A stretch of 45,954 bases of DNA, from positions 1-45,954 of the forward strand of contig JAAELL010000540.1 in NCBI GenBank assembly GCA_024226735.1, written 5' to 3'. A program made the position numbers and the translations under genes. The notes under the pieces were generated by a model. It was not told where the DNA came from and searched no databases. It saw only the letters and a program-made list of their open reading frames with translations. This stretch comes from a bacterium. GTDB lineage: Bacteria > Planctomycetota > UBA1135 > GCA-002686595. This document shows, one piece after another, positions 42,646 to 45,954 of this stretch; the first letter of the stretch is position 1; the number at the start of each line of letters is the position of its first letter.

Positions 42646-45600
42646 GGGCGAAAGCCGAGGCCGGCGCTGCGAAAGCCGGGGGGGGCGTAGCGGCGAAACG
42701 CGGAGCGCGCGCGCTGCGCGACGACCGCAAAGCCGCCGCCCCGGAAGACCCGGTAGGAGCCGCGTGTAGGAACGTAGGCGGCAGGGTGAGCGGCCATCGA
42801 TTCCGAGTAGCCCTCGGACCAGCGATCCTCCACCCACTCCCAAACGTTGCCGTGGACGTCGTACAGGCCGAACGCGTTCGAGGGCTTCTCCTTCACGGGA
42901 TGCCGCCGCCCTTCCGCGTTGCCATCGAACCAGCCCACTTGCTCGAGATCGCTCTCGCCGTCGCCCGACCAGTAGCGCGTGGTCGTGCCTGCACGGCAGG
43001 CATACTCCCACTCCGCCTCCGTCGGCAGCCGTCCGCCCAACCACCGGCAGAACAGCCACGCCTCCCACCAGTTCACCTCCACGACGGGGTGATGCGGCTC
43101 GCCAGCCTTTTGCGTCGGATCAAACCGTCCGTACTGCTCCTCGGTGACCGATGTCTCCGCCAGCTGGAACGGCGCGACCGTGACGGGATGCGCCGGGCCC
43201 TCATCGTCGTACCGCCCTTCCTCGTCCTCCTCGCTGCCCATGCGGAACTCCAGCGAGAACTCCGCGGACGGCGGACACGTCTTCCACTCGAGCTCGGGCG
43301 GCTCGTGGGTCCCCTCCCGGTCAGCGATCACCCCACGCACCCTCTCGGTCGTCACGCCCTCGATCCCGTCGAGCGCGTAGACAACGTACGCGACCTCGGT
43401 CAGCTCTCGATCCGGAGTCAGCCAATCCCAGAACAGCGCATCGATCTCCGCCGTCGAACGGCCTTCGGAGCGCCACCCCCGGGCGAGCCCGAGCAGGTCG
43501 TCCCCATCCCAACCGGACAGCCCGCGCAAGAACGCGAACGCCGCGGATGGCTCGAGCCCCTCGACCTCGGGCAGCGCGCGCAGGGCGATCTCGGAGCTGA
43601 CCTCCGCGAGCCCCTTCAGCCGCTCGAGCCTCTCGTCGGCGGTCTTCGCGAACGCGCAGAGGTAGCCGAACACCTCGCCCCAGCGCGCCGCGTCCCCGAG
43701 CTGCTCCGCGAGCTCCTTGTAGGCCTTCGGTCCGAGCCGATTCAGCCCGTCCGCCGCGAGGTACTCCCCGATGCTGCGGTGCATCCAGCGCCACGGTTGC
43801 GCCTCGCCCTCGTGCGCGCCGATCAAGCCGGAGTTCTGCCCCACGTCATCGAGGAAGCGATCGATCGCCTTGTCCCAGGGCTCCAGCGTCCGGAAGAGGT
43901 GCAGGTCCGGGTACCGGTCCGCCAGTCCCTCGATGGCCTGTAGGAGCTCGGGCCGCCCCCAGCTTTCACCGCCTTCCTTCATCAGCTCGAGCGCCAGGTA
44001 GGGCAGGACCTTGCGACACGCGTAGTCGCTCTCGACCGACTTGGGCTCCTGCCCGTGGCCGCGCTTCAGGAGGACTTCGATCGCGCGCTCGTACAGGCCG
44101 TGGCGCGTCGTGGGGAGCTGCGCGCCGGTTCCGAGCGCAGACTGGGAGTACGCGACGAGCGACAGGAGCATCGGGTTGGTGCAGAGGCTGCGCAGCGTCG
44201 GGCGATCGACGAGCGCGCGCCAGGCCGGCTCGCTGTCGTCCCCGAGCCAGTTCTCGATCAGCTCCTTCTGCCGTCGTGTGTCGAGGGGCTGGATGCGCGC
44301 TTCGAGGAAGCCGGGAATCGCGGTGAACCCCGCCGTGCGGCTAGCGACGACGATCACGCAGTGCTCCAGCTTCTCGGACCAAGCCAGGAGGTTCTCTCGC
44401 ACCCGCGCCCGCCTCTCCTGGGGCAGCTCGTCGAGACCGTCGAGGAAGAGCCAGACGGCGCCGGGCTCGTTCGCGAGAGCGTGCAGCGCGTCCGAGACAC
44501 CCTCGGCTTGCCGCTCGCCGATCCTCTGGCGCACCTCACGCTCGGCGAGGCTGAAGGGGTGCGGTGCGTTCTCGGCGGCGAGGTCCGCGAGCAGGCCGAA
44601 GACGGGCACCGGAAGCTCGCCCGGCCAGTTCTCGGCCAAAGTCGAAGAGCGATCCGCGAGGGCGTGGCACAGGTACCGGCACGCGGTCGACTTGCCCGCA
44701 CCGGGATCGCCCTGCACGACCCAGCGGCGCGTGACGCGAGCGTGGTCGTTTGCGGTGAGCCGTAGGAGCCCGTGCAGCGTCCGCTGCGCATGCAGGAGCT
44801 CGTGCCGTTCGTCTGCGAGCTTGCCGCTGCCCAGCGCGAGCTCGACGTGGACATCGGGGAGGTCCTTGCCGTCGCCGGAGAAGAGCGAGGGGAGGTGGCG
44901 GTGGTGGCCGGCGACGTAGTCGAGGTAGACGGTGAGAGGGTCGACTTCGTCCTCGGCCGCTCCCTGCGCACGGTCGACCTCTTCGACCAGCCGCAGCAGG
45001 TCGTCGACATCCCCGAAGACCCGGTCCCCCCGGCCCGGGTCGACGACCTCACGTGCCTCGGCGTCGCGCCACACGTGCAGTGAGCGCCGCAGTCCGAACC
45101 AGTAGCCGGCGATCACCCCGTTCGCCGCATTGTCCCGCCCATCGCGACGGTCACTGCCATCTGCATACGGGGCGATGATCCAGACGACACGGCGGACCCC
45201 GTCGAGCTGTTCGGAGAGATTGGTGAGGTTCCATCCGTCTCCCGGCAGGGTTCTCCACCCCTTGTCCTCCCGCAACATTCGCGCATAGGCCTTGCCAACT
45301 CCGGCGGCAGGGCAGAGCAGCAACGTGTCCTCGCCTTTCTCGGGCCGGCCGCCGACGCGAAAGCCCTCGGCCGCGTGCATCAAGTCCCCGATGGCCTCGT
45401 CATCGCCGCCCTCGAGGACGATGAAGTTGTCGAGCGGCGGCTGGCGCACCCATTCCGGCAGCTCGACTCCACCCCACCCGAGCACAACCTCGTGCTCGCG
45501 CGCGAGCGCGAACCCGATCTCGAAGCCGACGTTGGCGTTGGGCAGATCCACCAGGCCGATGACACGGTCCGAGCCGTGCATGTCCTGCTCGATACCCTCC

Positions 45601-45752
45601 CACAGGTCGCCGGAGCGGCGACGCATTCCACCAGGGACGACACTCCATCCTGCGGGTGGTCTCCGCGACAGGATCTTCAGGGTGTTCTTGAGTCCAGTCG
45701 TTTGCGTGTCCCAAACGACGAACGCCTTCTTCTGCGAGCGCTCTTCCGTCAT
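42627..45752 (-). CDS. DGR target 2: TIR/deoxyribosyltransferase-like-NACHT-FGE/C-type lectin protein
   Basis: 1041 aa from ATG 45752. Residues ~8-95 form a Rossmann-like unit ending I-G-L-V-D-L-P-N-A-N-V-G-F-E-I-G-F-A-L with E78, the pattern of TIR-like and nucleoside deoxyribosyltransferase-like effector domains that cleave nucleotides such as NAD. Residues ~140-260 look like a second, diverged unit. NACHT follows: Walker A G-D-P-G-A-G-K-S (~348) and Walker B W-L-F-L-D-G-L-D-E (D438), then W-M-H-R-S-I-G-E-Y-L-A-A. The C-terminus (~835-1041) is an FGE fold homologous to target 1, with VR2 at ~997-1036. It is convergent to the RT. Nuclease or NADase activity is inference only. Confidence 0.92.
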   Translation of the reverse strand: MTEERSQKKAFVVWDTQTTGLKNTLKILSRRPPAGWSVVPGGMRRRSGDLWEGIEQDMHGSDRVIGLVDLPNANVGFEIGFALAREHEVVLGWGGVELPEWVRQPPLDNFIVLEGGDDEAIGDLMHAAEGFRVGGRPEKGEDTLLLCPAAGVGKAYARMLREDKGWRTLPGDGWNLTNLSEQLDGVRRVVWIIAPYADGSDRRDGRDNAANGVIAGYWFGLRRSLHVWRDAEAREVVDPGRGDRVFGDVDDLLRLVEEVDRAQGAAEDEVDPLTVYLDYVAGHHRHLPSLFSGDGKDLPDVHVELALGSGKLADERHELLHAQRTLHGLLRLTANDHARVTRRWVVQGDPGAGKSTACRYLCHALADRSSTLAENWPGELPVPVFGLLADLAAENAPHPFSLAEREVRQRIGERQAEGVSDALHALANEPGAVWLFLDGLDELPQERRARVRENLLAWSEKLEHCVIVVASRTAGFTAIPGFLEARIQPLDTRRQKELIENWLGDDSEPAWRALVDRPTLRSLCTNPMLLSLVAYSQSALGTGAQLPTTRHGLYERAIEVLLKRGHGQEPKSVESDYACRKVLPYLALELMKEGGESWGRPELLQAIEGLADRYPDLHLFRTLEPWDKAIDRFLDDVGQNSGLIGAHEGEAQPWRWMHRSIGEYLAADGLNRLGPKAYKELAEQLGDAARWGEVFGYLCAFAKTADERLERLKGLAEVSSEIALRALPEVEGLEPSAAFAFLRGLSGWDGDDLLGLARGWRSEGRSTAEIDALFWDWLTPDRELTEVAYVVYALDGIEGVTTERVRGVIADREGTHEPPELEWKTCPPSAEFSLEFRMGSEEDEEGRYDDEGPAHPVTVAPFQLAETSVTEEQYGRFDPTQKAGEPHHPVVEVNWWEAWLFCRWLGGRLPTEAEWEYACRAGTTTRYWSGDGESDLEQVGWFDGNAEGRRHPVKEKPSNAFGLYDVHGNVWEWVEDRWSEGYSESMAAHPAAYVPTRGSYRVFRGGGFAVVAQRARSAFRRYAPPGFRSAGLGFRPARSHS
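42646..42763 (-). repeat. DGR variable repeat 2 (VR2)
   Basis: The reverse complement aligns without gaps to the TR over 118 nt. There are 18 mismatches, all at TR adenines (to T, C or G), including both A of two AAC codons and the A of the AGC and TAT codons left unchanged in VR1. It encodes the last surface loops of the FGE fold in target 2. Confidence 0.96.
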
Positions 45753-45798
45753 TGCGTTCCCGCTCTCTCCCGGGCGGGGCTTACAGCATAGCGGAGGC

Positions 45799-45954
45799 CT
45801 ACGGCTTCACCCGCACGAACGCGAGTTCCCCGCTCTCCACGTCCGTCCAGGCCGCGAGCACCTTGCCCCCGTCTCGCGCGAGCCGCAGAAACCCGCTCGC
45901 CCGTTCCGGATCCGCCGCCGCGATGGTCACCACCGCCCCGAGCTCCGCGCCGTC
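45799..45954 (-). CDS. C-terminal end of a propeller/sialidase-like protein (partial)
   Basis: 51 codons enter from the right window edge and end at TAG 45799-45801. The peptide contains G-F-L-R-L-A-R-D-G-G-K-V-L-A-A-W-T-D-V-E-S-G-E-L, which resembles the last blade of exo-sialidase-like beta-propellers (R-L-x-x-x-G-x-x-L-x-A-W-T-D). With so little sequence the family is a guess. It would lie upstream of target 2 on the same strand, 46 nt away. Confidence 0.55.
   Translation of the reverse strand, partial: DGAELGAVVTIAAADPERASGFLRLARDGGKVLAAWTDVESGELAFVRVKP

Overview
The window is high-GC bacterial DNA, most likely from a planctomycete (Planctomycetota). This rests on three things: an ECF sigma factor translationally coupled to a giant Ser/Thr kinase; several secreted proteins sharing a C-terminal domain with an 'N-S-x-G-x-P-A ... 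G-E-x-G-Y-F ... LCL' pattern that I associate with uncultured or recently cultured Planctomycetota of the Poly30/Pla133 type; and many FGE-sulfatase, NACHT and pilin-like proteins. This is inference from protein style, not from a marker gene.

Layout. 1-3.34 kb: a long imperfect hairpin, a 27-nt repeat and two secreted Calx-beta/FG-GAP-type proteins, the first without a convincing start. 3.57-10.33 kb (minus): a complete, tightly overlapped tryptophan operon trpE-G-D-C-F-B-A. It is preceded by a leader peptide gene with three consecutive Trp codons and by a strong hairpin, a classical attenuator. 10.44-12.13 kb (minus): two pilin-like proteins and a two-TM HAMP-like protein. 12.24-13.14 kb: a decayed PAS/HWE-type histidine kinase. 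13.15-17.30 kb (minus): aldehyde dehydrogenase, metallo-beta-lactamase/rhodanese protein and secreted esterase in one unit. 17.37-18.06 kb: a DUF2461 protein. 18.19-24.36 kb (plus): ECF sigma factor plus an 1826-aa kinase-FGE-MORN-toroid fusion. 24.37-26.92 kb (minus): SDR and GH29 alpha-L-fucosidase. 27.0-31.06 kb is a region of mobile-element debris: a RAYT-type Y1 transposase with REP-like palindromes, a secreted beta-propeller, a dnaE 3' fragment abutting an IS3-type transposase fragment, and a broken secreted-protein C-terminus. 31.06-33.0 kb: divergent lepB and an M24 peptidase. 33.06-37.16 kb (plus): a NatA/NatB-like ABC exporter whose second permease is fused to a CPBP protease.

37.2-45.75 kb is the highlight: a diversity-generating retroelement (DGR). 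The order is DUF4062-NACHT-FGE target protein (with VR1), HRDC accessory protein, Avd, reverse transcriptase, template repeat (TR), and, convergently, a second target, a TIR/deoxyribosyltransferase-like-NACHT-FGE protein (with VR2). I aligned the 118-nt TR to both VRs by eye. VR1 differs at 14 sites and VR2 at 18, and every difference is at a TR adenine, with no gaps. One mutagenic cassette therefore diversifies the sensor ends of two different STAND-NTPase proteins of the biological-conflict type.

The last 156 nt are the 3' end of a further minus-strand gene. No rRNA, tRNA or CRISPR array was seen.
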